In this document: positions 10,346 through 22,155 of the stretch, piece by piece | How the letters are laid out: each line of letters begins with the position of its first letter | Numbering within the stretch: the first letter of the stretch is position 1 | DNA from: Epiperipatus broadwayi | Lineage: Eukaryota > Onychophora > Udeonychophora > Euonychophora > Peripatidae | Length of the DNA: 64,000 bases | Assembly (NCBI GenBank): GCA_028023455.1 | Contig: JAQFVV010006306.1 | Span: 2,383,001 to 2,447,000 of the forward strand | Direction: 5' to 3' | The notes under the pieces: model-generated | Seen by the model: the letters and a program-made list of their open reading frames with translations, nothing else | Databases searched by the model: none | What the model was told of the DNA's origin: nothing | Translations under genes and position numbers: made by a program

Positions 10346-13163
10346 TTCTAACAACTATATGCTAATAAATATGTATATTCATATGAAAATTTAAATTACT
10401 TGGTATTACTTAGTACAAAATTCAAGCCACAATATTTAATCATGGAAGTAATAATCTCACATTATTTCTATATTTAGTATATTAATTTACTGCATATTAA
10501 TAACAATATTGGTGATAAATAATTAATACCGATCATAATCTATAAAATCTATATTGTTGCATTTTTTGTAACTATAGTTATTCAATTTAATATGGATTCT
10601 TTGTTTATTTAAAAGATAAAATCGGATTAGATAATAAAAGTACATTTTATCTCGTAGTAAACATAATATATTCATACATAAAGCACCAGTTTATACAACC
10701 TTTTAAAACACTTGCAATAAAATATTGATTTCACAATATTTGAAGAATATTAATAATAATGACACAGATATTAAAATAATATTTCCAAACGCTGGGCTAC
10801 GTAAATAATTTGCATATACGTAAATAATTTGCATATAGTTTGCATATCATCACTTCCTATTCTGCACCATTTATCACTATGGCTATGAATATGAGGCAAC
10901 ACGCTTCGAAAGCACTTAGCCGTTTAACTTTTGTATAGACTTATAAGAATAATTGTTATAGCTTCTCTATCCAGCTCCTCACACGCTTCTAATTTTATTA
11001 AAATTAACCTTAATAAATTCTCATAAATCTGAAGTTTGGTTAAAAAAAGTCTGTACCAATACACTATCATTCCATATAATAAAGTTCCAAAACATTTATC
11101 AGAATTAAAATCCAGTTGCACGGAAAATGATTTTTTTTATATATATTTAATGAAACACAATAAGTGAAATGACGCAATCATATAATAAATATATCAATAT
11201 AATATATGATATAAAGCTTTAAAATCACTACTTTTGTTTGAAATATTTAAGAAAACATTTATGTTAGTTTCTATTTTCCTGAGGTGAAAATGTACAAGCT
11301 TGATCACAATAAAAATATTTTTTACTTTTTTTTTTTTCGGAGATGGCAAGCATGTAATAATTCATCCCTTAAATATAAGATAACTTTTCATTTTTTATTT
11401 GGAAAGACAATAAATTATTCATTTATTCTTATTGTATTGAAAAGAATATGATAATCATGTATTAAGCATAACATTCTTGAGCATAGTTGATAATTATGAA
11501 TATTTAAATTTATTTTCAGTACTTATTTTATTGGAGAATATTTTTATTTATTGGAAATAACTGCAGTGGGTTAATATGATGATTAGAGATCTTAAAATTT
11601 AAATTGAAGTTGACATTTCAAAATTCCGTATGAGTAATTTGATATTCTTAGATTGTAAAATTTTGAAATATATTAATCAAGAGATCCTAAATTTTTTTTT
11701 TGCTTTGGAAGGCTACGTTTATTTATGGTATAGATAATGAATTTGTAATTATTAAAAATTAGCACTCAGATACATAATGGAAAAATATTGTTTAAAATGT
11801 ATAAGATTTTTAGGCATCGTAGACCTAATTTTTTTTCTTTTCAAGTGAAATTTTTCTTTGTTTTGTGTAAATTCTTTAAATAAATATAACTTTTATGCCT
11901 AAAAGTAAATATGAGGTTTTTTTTAAATTTTTTTTTTAGAAAATGCAGAAGTTTATTGTAAACTTTTTAAAAATGTTTCATGCATATAAAGTTCTGTCTA
12001 CAGACAATAACAAAGAATTAGTTTTATTGAATAATAATAAAAACACATTTTCATTTTTAAAACATTTTGTCTTCTGTTTAGTGAAGAAAATAAAATACAT
12101 TTCAGTGTATTTTCATGTTTCAGAGAATAAATTTTTGCAGCGTTCCCGTTTAAATATAGTTTTTAGTAGAATAATTACGCAGCATAAATATAATTGTTTC
12201 TCGTAGAATAATTATGCAGCATTGGACTTTTAAAATTTTAAAGGGTACTTTGTAATTAGTTGGCTCAAAACATTTCTAACATTGGCCGAGGAAAGGATTC
12301 ATTCAGTCTGTTTATTTAGTAATAGTAGCCGAGTGTGCTTTTGGTTAGAGAAGCCAGATTCATAGCAATTATGAAAGTTTATGATTTTGTGGAAGCATTC
12401 TAAATAATGTCATTTTTTATGAAATACTATTGCAGCAGATCAAAGTTTATTCAAGGTTAAATATAACCAAAGTTCTTTATTTATTTTTCTTTGGAAGATG
12501 GTTGACTTTGGGAATATTGCGAAGCTTCACTCAAGTTGAGAAGCGTAAAAAATTTGATCGTTTTAGCCTTACATGACTGTTGTACTCTAAAGTTTCTGGA
12601 CTTAGGAAAACTTATTTTACTTTTTTATTTTTTTTGTGTTGAAAGAAATAATTTTTTAAACTTGAACTTAACGAATTGACAAAGAACAGTCTTGAAAAAT
12701 TGAATTGGAAATATGAAGAATTAAACACGTTGAATTCTTCACACATATTATTTATTGTTTTAAATTTTTTTTGTTAACAACTAATAGAATAATTAAGGGT
12801 TAACTGTCTGGGACCTCACTCATGCCAAAGGCACTAAATAATTTCCCCCAATTCATAATTTTTAATTAAAATAGGGTAATCATTCACTTAGACGAAACTA
12901 ATTAATTTAAAAAGTTTAATGTAATTATCAAAATGCATACACACACACACACGGTGACTGCTAATATAAAATTTAATAAATAATTCTCTCTTGGCTCTTA
13001 TACTAAATAAATCTATAATTGACTAAACCACAAATTACTACTGCTTATCTAATAACTAAATTGTTCTTTTATTTAAAAATTAACTATAAATTTATGAAAA
13101 AAAAACTTTTTTAAATTACGAGATAATTTTATTCAGCTCTGCTTCTATTTACCAACATATAGC
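10346..13163. other. Unannotated AT-rich stretch
   Basis: No gene recognised. Open frames at 10,924-11,121 (minus, 65 residues) and 11,943-12,206 (plus, 87 residues) lack any recognisable motif. A short direct repeat (ACGTAAATAATTTGCATAT) is at about 10,800-10,840, and a (CA)n run at about 12,935. Confidence 0.4.
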
Positions 13164-13275
13164 TTTTTTTTTTTTTCATATGTCATAGCATCGGCCGGGA
13201 CGCGAACCCACAACCGTCTGCACCCAACTACTTGCTTGCATAGCGGCTGCGATACCTCTCGGCTAACAACGCAAG
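13164..13275 (-). mobile_element. tRNA-derived SINE, antisense, long subfamily
   Basis: Reading the minus strand gives a tRNA-like head with a B-box-like GGGTTCGCGTCCCGGCCGAT, followed by the family tail GCTATGACATATG and poly-A (poly-T on the plus strand). It has the extra ~15 nt between anticodon arm and T arm seen also at 29.8 and 38.2 kb. ACATATA on the left and ACATATAT on the right may be a decayed target duplication. It is immediately followed by an ATT/AAT microsatellite. Confidence 0.85.
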
Positions 13276-13296
13276 ACATATATACTTTGCTGTATT

Positions 13297-13321
13297 TATT
13301 ACTATTATTATTATTATTATT

Positions 13322-13357
<36 letters not shown>
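13297..13357. repeat. ATT/AAT microsatellite with inversion
   Basis: A run of ATT triplets passes into AAT triplets, making the whole block self-complementary. It yields artificial poly-Leu/poly-Ile frames and is not a gene. Confidence 0.95.
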
Positions 13358-16089
13358 GTGTACTTACTGTCCTGAGATTCAAACTTGTATATTAAGTTTG
13401 ATTATCATAATATATATATAGTACGTACATTTTCATGTGTACATAAAGTGTTTTCATGAAATAGACATGAAAATACTATATTACGAGATTTGGTTGTAAG
13501 AAAAACAAATAACTATTTTTTTGAGTTCTAAATTTGACAATCTGCTTCTGACTGTGCTTTCTTGCAAATTCAGAAATGATCTATAAAAGGTTTTAATCTT
13601 TTGAATGCATTCTATCAAGATTTTAAATTTAGTACTAAATGTTCAAAAAAATTTTTAAGTTTTCTCCGGGCGAACCGATACATGGGAGTCTGATCCTTGA
13701 CCAGAAAAGACAACTCTTCTTGGATTCCCTATTGATGTCTTCTGAGAAAACAGATTTACAGTAATCTTTTGCCTGGATGATTATCAGTTGTTGAATGTAA
13801 TCACTTTAAATACCTTAGTGTTTTTGGTAAAACGGCCAACTTGGGTAGCGTTGAGCAAAACAAACACCAATGTGTTATTGGCACTTTTAGAAAACTAAGT
13901 CTATGGTATTTCATTGTAATGATGTAAATACTTCACTCAGATTAGTTATATGTAGGACTGTTTTCATGTCAAGCTTCATTTTCTTCGTTATCATAAGACT
14001 ATTCAGTATATTCTTTAACTAGTCGGATGTGACTGTTTTGAATCTATTTTTGTAAGGGCACATATTTGTTGAATTGGTCATATAATGTGATTTAAGACTA
14101 ATATACTTTATAAAAAATATTTTATAGTGAGTATTATTTTCACCGAAAAGGCAGATCACATTTTCTTTATAAAGATTATTTCAAAGGCGTTTAAAAAAAT
14201 GTGTTGTTGATTGTTACTATGGAGAGGATATGTGTGAGGATAGAATTAGGTAAGGTTTTTAAGTTTGGTGTGCAAGTTAAAAGCCACAATTATAAAATTT
14301 CAAATAAATAGATTACCCCACCCCCCAGCATATAGTATATGTAGATATCGCTAAATTTACTGCTCCCTTTATTTTGCTAGGAAGACTATGGGCGGGCGGT
14401 GGCTCTGAAGGAAGACTGCAGGACATTCAAAACATCAGACTGTATGTCTGTATATACTATAAAATTTTTTTTGCTAAAAAGGGTTTGAAGTAAATTGTAT
14501 TTATCTATAGATATATTGTGATTCGTGGCTTGATTTGTATTGTTATTACAAAATTCATTTTACATTTTTTTTTGTCTTTTTTATTTAGTTGACCCCCCCC
14601 CCCTCAATGAATTAGAATGACTGTGATTGTGAGTGGCTGATAATAATGATAATTTCAAAATTTACAAAATCAATTAGTTTTTTTAATTTTTAAGCAGCTT
14701 ATTATATATGTGCATATTGTTGAAAATTAATGTTGTGAGATGATAAATATTTCATTTCATTATTTGTTTATATATTCAAAATTAAAAAGAAAAAAATTAT
14801 AAAATCATTCTTTAAATTAATTTTTACTAAGTTAGTTAGCAGCAACTAAAAATATAAAAATTTTGTTATAAAATTTGCTGTATTCTTTTAATCAACTGAA
14901 GCATATCCTGTACATGTACATATTTTTGAATTAGTCCATTAAAATATATATAATCATATTGGCTTACTTACCAGTGATATTTATAAAGTAGATTATAAAT
15001 TTGTTTCGCCAGTGATAGTTTGACAAATAGCACATGTTTGAGGTAGTGAAAATTAAGATAAAAAAAAATCGTATGCCAAATTTTAAATGTGGTAACTCAC
15101 ATATTTCATTAGATAACATTAAATGTGTCCTCATAGATGGCAAACAGGAAATTGGACTTGTTTAAAAAAGAAGTAAAAATGAAAGAAACAAGTATTTATT
15201 ATTTTTCATTGACAGTTTTTTTTCTTTCATAATCTTATTTATTTATTTGCAATAAAAATATTATATACATGTTGATAAATTGCTAGTCTATTACAAAAAA
15301 TAATTAATTTTTTTTAAAAAAAAATAGAGTTTCAAATATTAAGTCAGGAGTCGACCATAATTTTGTTCAACCTGCTAGCATTTATTTGTTATGAAAGATG
15401 TTTACTATATATAAACACAAGATGAAATTAAATAACAATTGGAAAATATCAAACGTATAAATATTCTCAGTATTTATTTCCTAAATTTTTAAATTATCAA
15501 TGAAAATAAAATAGTGTAAAAATTTAACAAAAATAAAATTTCCGCTCATATTTGTATAAAACGTATTAAATAACATTTTATTGGTTTTTTTTTTTTTTGA
15601 TAAACCAAATAATTCCAAGAAATAATGGCATTTCATGATTAATTCCAATTCACCAATAACATTTTAGAAAATAAATCATCCAATTATTATAATCCTCAAT
15701 CTATTTATTCACTAATCACGAGCTTCTGTTTTGGTCTCACACATTCAAGTATAAAGTTCAAAAAAATTACTTTTGTTTTTGGTTGTCACATTAGATAAGT
15801 GTATATTTATAGATAACTTGCTGGAAAATCAGCTATTTGCTGAAGCATGTCATTTGCTTAATCATGTATGTTTCTATTTGGCAATGAAAAGAATTATTTA
15901 TTTGTCCATCTAAATGTTTTGTTATTCATTTTCTCATATTTTTTTTTAAACTTTAATAAAACAAGCTAAGATATTTAAGTAAAATCTTGTAATTTTCATA
16001 TATAAGAATTTAAAAATATATTCAAAAGTTGAATAGCTTTTTAATCAGAAGTTTTCTTTGCATTTATTATTAAAATAATTAAATTTACT
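13358..16089. other. Unannotated AT-rich stretch
   Basis: No gene recognised. A run of ten C is near 14,593. Around 14,395-14,440 a GC-richer block (GGCGGTGGCTCTGAAGGAAG) loosely resembles the hammerhead-like motif at 42.57 kb but lacks the key bases. Confidence 0.4.
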
Positions 16090-17560
16090 TTAGAAATCCT
16101 ACATGATGATGAGAAAAAGAAAAGGAAAAGCGAGACAGTGAAGGAATCAAACGTTTTGATAAAAATAATGTATAAAGAAATAAAAGAAATAATGCTCTAT
16201 TGTGACATGCTGCTAATTATGATGTTTCAAGAATATTTGCCTTAGAATGAAATAGAGTTATTAAATGGTTTTAAAAGACTGCGATTACAGTTGTAATTTA
16301 TCAGTCAAAATTTAATTTCTTTTAGAGTTAGTTTAATAGCGTCGAAAATAATTGCTGAAAAGAGAAGCCCTTTTACTAACGGAAAATTTGTAAAACAAGT
16401 TTATATCGCCACAACAGAAGAAATATGTTATAAAACAAAGGAAGAAATTTAGTCTACAAGTTTATCTTCATTAATGATTGCAAAAAGAATTTAAAAATTG
16501 GCATTCGATATAAAATAATTCAATCAAATAATTAAAGATTGTACAAAGTTTTCAAAAGCATTAAGATTAGAGGAAAGTTGTAACAAAAACAGCTCTATCA
16601 CTACTATTTATTTGAGATGCTGGTAAAAAATTTGAGGTAACAGAAGAATTGCTTAGATTATAAAGATTAAAAAATCGGAACTACAAGTGAAAGTATTTTT
16701 TAAAATATTTCTCAAGCTGTGGATGTCTTAAAATTAACTGGCAAATATAGCAGATGATACAAAAATTACGGTCGGTATGAATATTAAATTTAACGGTCAG
16801 CTTAATAAATAAATATTATGATAAAAATCTTTCCAGTTTTATTGAGTAATATATCGGCAATCATTATGCAGAAATATTTATCATCCAGTTTGATTATATC
16901 AACTGTAATCTCAACAGAAATAAATTTGCAAAGGTTGTCTGTACCATTACATTTTCAAATCATTTCGTAAAGAAAGTGAGTATAACTAAAATGATTTGTT
17001 ATATCATTAATTTGAGGAAATATTTTGAAGAGAATTTTTTTAAACTTAGAAGAAAAATTGATATTTGTGTGAATAAAACATTAAAACTTGTATCAGAATT
17101 ATCAGATCTCAAATGGTCGTGGTTTACTTTGGTTTTTTTTTTAAATAGATGTTTGCCAACATCTCAGTGACTTGAATAAAAAGCTTCAGGATTGTGATCA
17201 ACTTATGAACGAATGAATTGTATTAACAATGTTACAGCTTTTGAAATAAAATTAGGTCTATTCAGTTGACAATATTTTTTTGTAGCATTTTCTGTCTTAT
17301 GGAAAGGACATAAAAAATATGGTAAATTCAAACTTCTCTATTGAAGACTTTTGCAAAGAAAAAAAAATTAAAATATTGAAGGGAAGCATTTTTTGGAAAG
17401 ATTTATTAACTTCGTAGACAATGAAAATGTTTAAATTATTCCAGATTCCTTTGAATACAATTATTGCACAAGATAATGAATGTTTTCACTTAGAAGTATA
17501 GTTCTTCAAGCAATAATTATATCCCGAAATCATTATATGAAAATGAAAATTCAATTTCGA
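16090..17560 (+). pseudogene. hAT transposase pseudogene (ZBED5/SCAND3-like)
   Basis: Translation across several plus frames gives, in order, the blocks expected of a ZBED/SCAND3-type hAT transposase: SLIASKIIAEKRSPF then TNGKFVKQVYIATTEEIC (about 16,330-16,430), RLEES at the position of the catalytic 'LDEST' motif, FEVTEELLRL (16,632-16,660), LVSELSDLKWSWFTLVFF, NNVTAFEIKLGLF (about 17,225-17,265), and MKMFKLFQIPL with FHLEV near the C-terminus. These proteins normally have a DDE/RNase H fold with an inserted helical domain. The catalytic D after LEES is replaced, and many stops and frameshifts interrupt the frame. No flanking TIRs or 8-bp TSD could be found. It cannot be active. The order of many independent blocks makes the family call solid. 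Confidence 0.8.
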
Positions 17561-17609
17561 TCTTTATTATTAAATGTGAATTTTTGAAAATTAAAACTTT
17601 TGCTAGAAA

Positions 17610-17765
17610 TTATTAAAGCAAAAGTCAACGTCCGATAATGTGCTATTTCTTAAATATTATAAACTCTTACTGACAGGCGAGTGCATGGAGATTTTTAATG
17701 TTTAAGAAATCGTGCATTATCGGAGGTTGACTTCCGCTTTAATAATTTCAAAATTTTCAGTGCTA
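17610..17765. repeat. Fold-back repeat shared with mariner-type MITEs
   Basis: Arms containing CCGATAATGTGCTATTTCTT and its imperfect inverse flank a loop of roughly 45 bp. The outer sequence TTTCAAAATTTTCAGTGCT continues to about 17,790. The same fold-back plus outer tail occurs inside the MITEs at 31.9-33.0 and 55.3-56.2 kb, so this is either a solo copy of an inserted module or a fragment of that MITE. Confidence 0.8.
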
Positions 17766-18234
17766 TATAATAATAGATTTAACTTTTTCTAGATAAATCG
17801 TATTTGTTTTTGAAAGTACTTAACTATGTGAACAAACTTTGTAAGAACGAAATACATAAAACCAAAAATTTGATCATATATGGCATGTAAACATCTATAT
17901 GAATATTTCTTGATATAGGTACTTTTTGTATTAAATCTTAAGTTATAAGACAATAACAAGCAATGCTCGACATTATTTTATTATTTTTTTCTAATATAGT
18001 GATTTTTTTTTGAATTTTAATAAAATGTAAAATAAATCAATGAATTATTTGTTTTTGATTTTGAGTCCCAGACTCCTTTGCTCATGGATAGGAGGAATTT
18101 CTTTAGAAAATTCATTTTTCTGGCTTGGTATTTACTGTAAAATTGTTTATGCAATCTTGGTTTAGATATCGTTGATATTGAGAAACAAAACAAAAATATT
18201 TAGAATTCTTTAATAAATAAGAATGTTTATATAT

Positions 18235-19041
18235 GTTACTGCCAAAGTGTGAAAAAATGACATTGAAATGCAATTTCATTTTTACTTTAATTTTTTACAT
18301 ACCTTCTTTGGATATTGTATAGAACACGTAAGGATTATAAAGAATACCAAATATTTTTTTGGCAAAGTATGAAAAAAGCTTTTATTGAAAAGATCCATGA
18401 GAAAATGTAAGAAATACAAAATATAAGATACGGGATTTTTCGTATTTAATCTATATTATAAAATACTAGAATGAAAGAAACTATCAAAAATAGTTTTTTT
18501 TTTTGTTTGATGTCCATGTATGGCATGATTATTATTTCTTACTGACAAACTCTCTGATGGAAAAACAAATTAATAAGTTAGTGTGTGATGATGGTAGTAA
18601 AATGCTGAATTTTGTATAAATACCAAACAAGCCCGAAAAGAAATGACATTTTTACACGATTATTTTGGAAGTAAAGCGCAAAAAGTGAAAGTCTTTAAAA
18701 TCATCTAAATCTGCAAAAACGTAAGGAATTTCTTGGTAATTATCTTTCTACTCTTCATTAACTAATTGTAAAATGTACTCATAAAATTTACTAACAATTT
18801 CAATCGGTAATTTTACTAGTCACGTGTTAAATGTATGGAACTTAATGTTTAGATTTTGTTTTTGTGAGATCAAAAGTACTAGCTGTGAGTATTTCATCCT
18901 TTATCGATTTTCCTTTTGGCATTTTATAGAATGATTTGGAAGTATGTGAAAACGAAGTTTTCATATTTGGACATCCTTTTGGCATTGTATAAAACTCCTA
19001 AGCATTCTATACAATGCCGGTTTTCACACTTTGCTTGTAAC
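18235..19041. mobile_element. TIR element G, uninterrupted copy (~807 bp)
   Basis: It begins GTTACTGCCAAAGTGTGAAA and ends with the mirror TTTCACACTTTGCTTGTAAC. Subterminal repeats such as GGCATTGTATA and TTCTATACAATGCC recur in both ends. The interior aligns, in the opposite orientation, with the element at 31.39-33.30 kb (for example ATACGGGATTTTTCGTATTT against AAAAATCCCGTATCATATTT). There is no coding capacity, so it is non-autonomous. Flanks are (AT)n, so a target duplication cannot be resolved. Superfamily not assigned. Confidence 0.82.
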
Positions 19042-19615
19042 ATATATATAAAACAACAATAGGAAATTATTTTTAAAATGATAATAATCAGTTTCATGGT
19101 TTTTGTTATTTGTTATTTGACTCCAATGTTTATATTTGGGGAGAAGCAATTACATCATCTCAAACTGCATGGAAAAGGGGAATGTCATAAATCCCTTTCA
19201 TGTAACATGTTGAAAATTTTATGAATAGGGCAACTGAGAAGAAAATAGTGTTTTTTGATCTTAAATTCACAGACAAAATGACAATTTACCATGCTGGATG
19301 ATGCATGTTAATGAGCAGACCATCCACGTTCATCTTTATGAATCTTATAATAATGACAGTTGCAGTGACGCCAATGTATGGAGTGGACATTTAGGAATTT
19401 GCCCTGCTCAATCCCTTTTAAGGCTTGAAAGAAGAATCAAAGGATCTCCTTTCAGTTAATAGAAAACCCTTTTATGCTTCATGCTATGAATTGCATTTTG
19501 TGAGGTGAACACATATGCATCACCTTTTAGTTTAGAAATTATTTAAATCAAGAAATGCCAAACTTTTTTAGGCTGCCCTTTATCAAAAACTTTTAAAACC
19601 ATTGACCCCCTAGTC

Positions 19616-20048
19616 CAGGGGGCCCCAACCCTATGCCCGCGGGCACCATGGCGCCGCAGACCATTTTATGTGTGCCCGCCGCTATCCGAACACGATAAAA
19701 AATTATCTGATACAAATAAACTTAATTTTTGATTTTTTTTTATGAATTATTGTATTTTATTGTAATCAAATTGTAGGGCATACTATACTTTTACAGCGTA
19801 AAAATATAAACGTCAATTATATGTTAAAATTTAATTTTTGAAATAAATATTTTTTTGTACATTATGTGTATTATTAACAATATCCAACTATAAATTTACA
19901 TGTGATGTGATGTGATGAACTGTGGCTTCTCCGTAAACGAAGTCAAGAATATCTCAGCAATTATGTCCAGATAAAAAATAAATGGTGCCCGCCACCTGGC
20001 CGGTATTATGGAATGTGCTCTTAAGTGCAAAAAGGTTGGGGACCCCTG
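19616..20048. mobile_element. Nested hAT MITE with perfect 8-bp TSD
   Basis: TIRs are CAGGGGGCCCCAACC on the left and GGTTGGGGACCCCTG on the right, nearly perfect mirrors. Outside them is the octamer CCCTAGTC on both sides (19,608-19,615 and 20,049-20,056). GC-rich subterminal blocks (GTGCCCGCC) occur near both ends. The 433-bp interior is non-coding. It sits inside the larger hAT element and so is younger. Positions 19,905-19,975 resemble the LINE 3' end at 25,131-25,200. Confidence 0.93.
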
Positions 20049-20477
20049 CCCTAGTCATTTACTTTACTTACCCAAATTAATAAATGTGTACAGTACTTGA
20101 TATTAAATATTTTACTAGATATCAAACTTTTCATTTTAATCAGTTGTAATTAATGATTGAAAAAGATAAAAGGATTACGGAATATGGCATGATCTTGTGC
20201 AACATTTAATATTGAAACCTGCACTAATGAAAATTAAATCAAAAAAATATAAGCAGAATTTTTTTAATTTTTGATATTTATGAAATAAATATGTAAATTC
20301 AAAATAAGTATAAATATTGATATCACTTTTTTAAATATAAAAATGAAGTGAAAAAATCGACATATTCAGACAATTAAACACCAACAAAATTATAACGAAA
20401 GATTTTAATCAGAATTATTAAAATAAGAATATCAAATAAATTAGCTTGGAAAACCGAATTTAATGAGATGGGTACAC

Positions 20478-20640
20478 CTAGCATTCTGTCAGCAATTTAT
20501 CTATATCAGGTTTTAAATTAGTGAGTTGCATTTTCAAATCTCCACGTTCAGTGATATGCAATCGATGTCTGTTCTCAAGCAGGTTTCATAGTGTCATTGC
20601 TAGTCTTTTTTGCATATGAGGCACATTGGTAAATGTTTGT
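20478..20640 (-). pseudogene. hAT transposase C-terminal remnant
   Basis: The minus strand reads LENRHRLHITERGDLKMQL followed by TNLKPDIDKLLTEC and a stop. This is the characteristic end of ZBED/SCAND3-like hAT transposases (RSRL...LR..L....PDI..L). Upstream residues as far as about 20,700 are compatible but degraded. Its orientation, towards the left TIR of the enclosing element at 19,549, and its position suit the 3' end of that element's gene. The N-terminal and catalytic parts are gone. Confidence 0.7.
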
Positions 20641-21185
20641 TTGATAATGATGAGATAAATCCTAGCTTCAAATCCAAGCTGTACTGTCTTCAGTTCCTTT
20701 TTGATTCAATCATATTATTATCATAAGAAATAAAATTTTATTATGAAACAATTTTGACAGCCCATATGATAAAAGAAAACCATAAAGTATGTACTTATTT
20801 GAAACAGAAGATTTTTGTTCAAACTCAAATAAATAAACTGTATCCTCTGATTTTCTTTTTCGTAGTACTGCTCCTCAATAAATAATTATATTCAAAGTTC
20901 AAATCACAAATAAGTATGTCACATCAAACGGACCAATTTGTAGTGTTTTATAAAAGCATGAATGTATAAGACTGATAGATTCTGTTAAAATCAAATATCA
21001 TCTCATCCCATCATGAGTAAATGCTGACATGCAATGGGTTTTTATGTCTGCATTTGCTTTGATAAGTTCGATAAGACAATGCACAGACATGTTTGTGTTA
21101 CATGTATTTTCATGCATCCTTACGTGACTCTTTTAATGAAACATTTTACCTTTTCGTTTGCAAGTTTGGTATGTAGTGTGTGTTT

Positions 21186-21340
21186 ATTATTATTATCATC
21201 ATTATCATCATCATTATTATTACCATCATCATTATTATTATCATCATCATCATTATTATTATTATCATCATCATCATCATTATTATCATTATCATTATTA
21301 TCATCATCATTATTATTATTATTATCAACATCATCATCAA
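21186..21340. repeat. (TTA/TCA)n imperfect trinucleotide microsatellite
   Basis: About 150 bp of mixed TTA and TCA triplets. It produces long artificial open frames on both strands (poly-Leu/Ser, poly-Ile/Met, poly-Tyr/His), none of which is a gene. Confidence 0.97.
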
Positions 21341-21456
21341 AAAAGTGTTTTTTTGAATTATTTTATTTCTTAATTAGGTATCTATTGGAATCATAGATAT
21401 TTTGAAGTAACGGCACAAATAGCAGTAGTAAGGGGGTCTATTTTTGCTGTCATTGC

Positions 21457-21512
21457 CCCCCCCCCATTTTTTTATTGAAACTATAGATCCCGGGGAGGGG
21501 GGGAGGGGTCGA
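21457..21512. repeat. Poly-C run and G-tract cluster in hAT end
   Basis: A run of about ten C is followed by GGGGAGGGGGGGAGGGG at about 21,492-21,509, four G-tracts separated by single A, a potential G-quadruplex. It lies in the subterminal region of the hAT element ending at 21,536. Confidence 0.75.
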
Positions 21513-21544
21513 TATCCACCACTTTGGGAACTCTTGATTTAAAT

Positions 21545-22027
21545 TGTGCAATTAGAATGCTTTTTTTTTTTAAAAAAAAATATTTACTATTAAAGTAATT
21601 TAATTATTGAAATTTATTTTGATGAATTCACTAAAATTTATTTGAAAATAAGTTTAACATTTTTTCTTCATTTAGATAAAGAAATAACTTTTTAAAATGA
21701 CTAAAAAAATTTGTAGCATTCTTATTATTTTTCATTCGTTTGTATAATTATAATATTAAATAAAAATTTTTTATACATTTTCTTTGAAAGAATAATAAGG
21801 ACGCTTCGTTATTTTATCTTTTTTTTTTCCAGAGTTAGAATGGCTTTGTAGTTTTATAATTAACTGTACTGCTGTATATAGAAGCACATTTTAATGATAT
21901 ATAACTTCAATATGACAAAAAACTTAAAAATTTCCAAATAAAAATAATATATTTTATATTAATACTGCTTTAGAAAAGATATGCATGTTTATTGATTTTT
22001 ACTAATTGAATTAAAAATTTTAATGAC
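21545..22027. other. Unannotated AT-rich stretch
   Basis: Homopolymer runs of T and A only; no feature recognised. Confidence 0.4.
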
Positions 22028-22155
22028 AAAAGGAGTTTGTTTTGGCAAGCGTTGGTGGAGTAGCGGTTAGCATAACTGCCTTCCAAGCAGCTAGCCCGGG
22101 TTCGCTTCCCGGTCAACGTTTTGACATATATAATTATATAAAAAGGAGTTTGTTT
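22028..22155 (+). mobile_element. tRNA-Gly(TCC)-like SINE with perfect 15-bp TSD
   Basis: The insert spans 22,043-22,140 and is flanked by AAAAGGAGTTTGTTT on both sides (22,028-22,042 and 22,141-22,155), the mark of LINE-mediated retroposition. It contains a nearly complete tRNA-Gly-like fold at 22,049-22,119: acceptor strands GCGTTGG and TCAACGT, A-box-like TGGAGTAGCGG, anticodon loop CTTCCAA (TCC), and T arm CCGGG-TTCGCTT-CCCGG. A short tail TTGACATATATAATTATATA replaces CCA-type ends. The shared tail with the other copies shows it is a SINE, not a tRNA gene. Confidence 0.92.

Larger units (their letters stand above)
19549..21536 (-). mobile_element. hAT element with 8-bp TSD, internally rearranged
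   Basis: The left end starts CAAGAAATGCCAAACTTTTTT; the right end, reverse complemented, starts CAAGAGTTCCCAAAGTGG. Both match the usual hAT end shape (CAGTGGTTCCCAAAC). Directly outside each end is the same octamer ATTTAAAT (19,541-19,548 and 21,537-21,544), the 8-bp target duplication expected of hAT. Inside are a remnant of a transposase C-terminus on the minus strand, a nested hAT MITE and a long microsatellite. At 1,988 bp including insertions it is heavily deleted. The TSD is itself palindromic, which slightly weakens it as evidence. Confidence 0.82.

Noticed and set aside
10924-11121. Exon-like frame LQIYENLLRLILIKLEACEE
   Set aside because: Composition is reasonable, but there is no recognisable family and no convincing splice sites; chance is a sufficient explanation.
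13236-13421. Leu/Ile-rich open frame
   Set aside because: It is the translation of the ATT/AAT microsatellite plus the neighbouring SINE.
21034-21396. A 120-residue protein and overlapping Met/Ile-rich and His/Tyr-rich frames
   Set aside because: They are translations of the TTA/TCA microsatellite in different frames and strands.
22049-22119. A functional tRNA-Gly(TCC) gene
   Set aside because: The fold is nearly complete, but the insert is flanked by an exact 15-bp duplication and carries the same tail as six other copies, so it is a SINE. The anticodon stem also has a mismatch.
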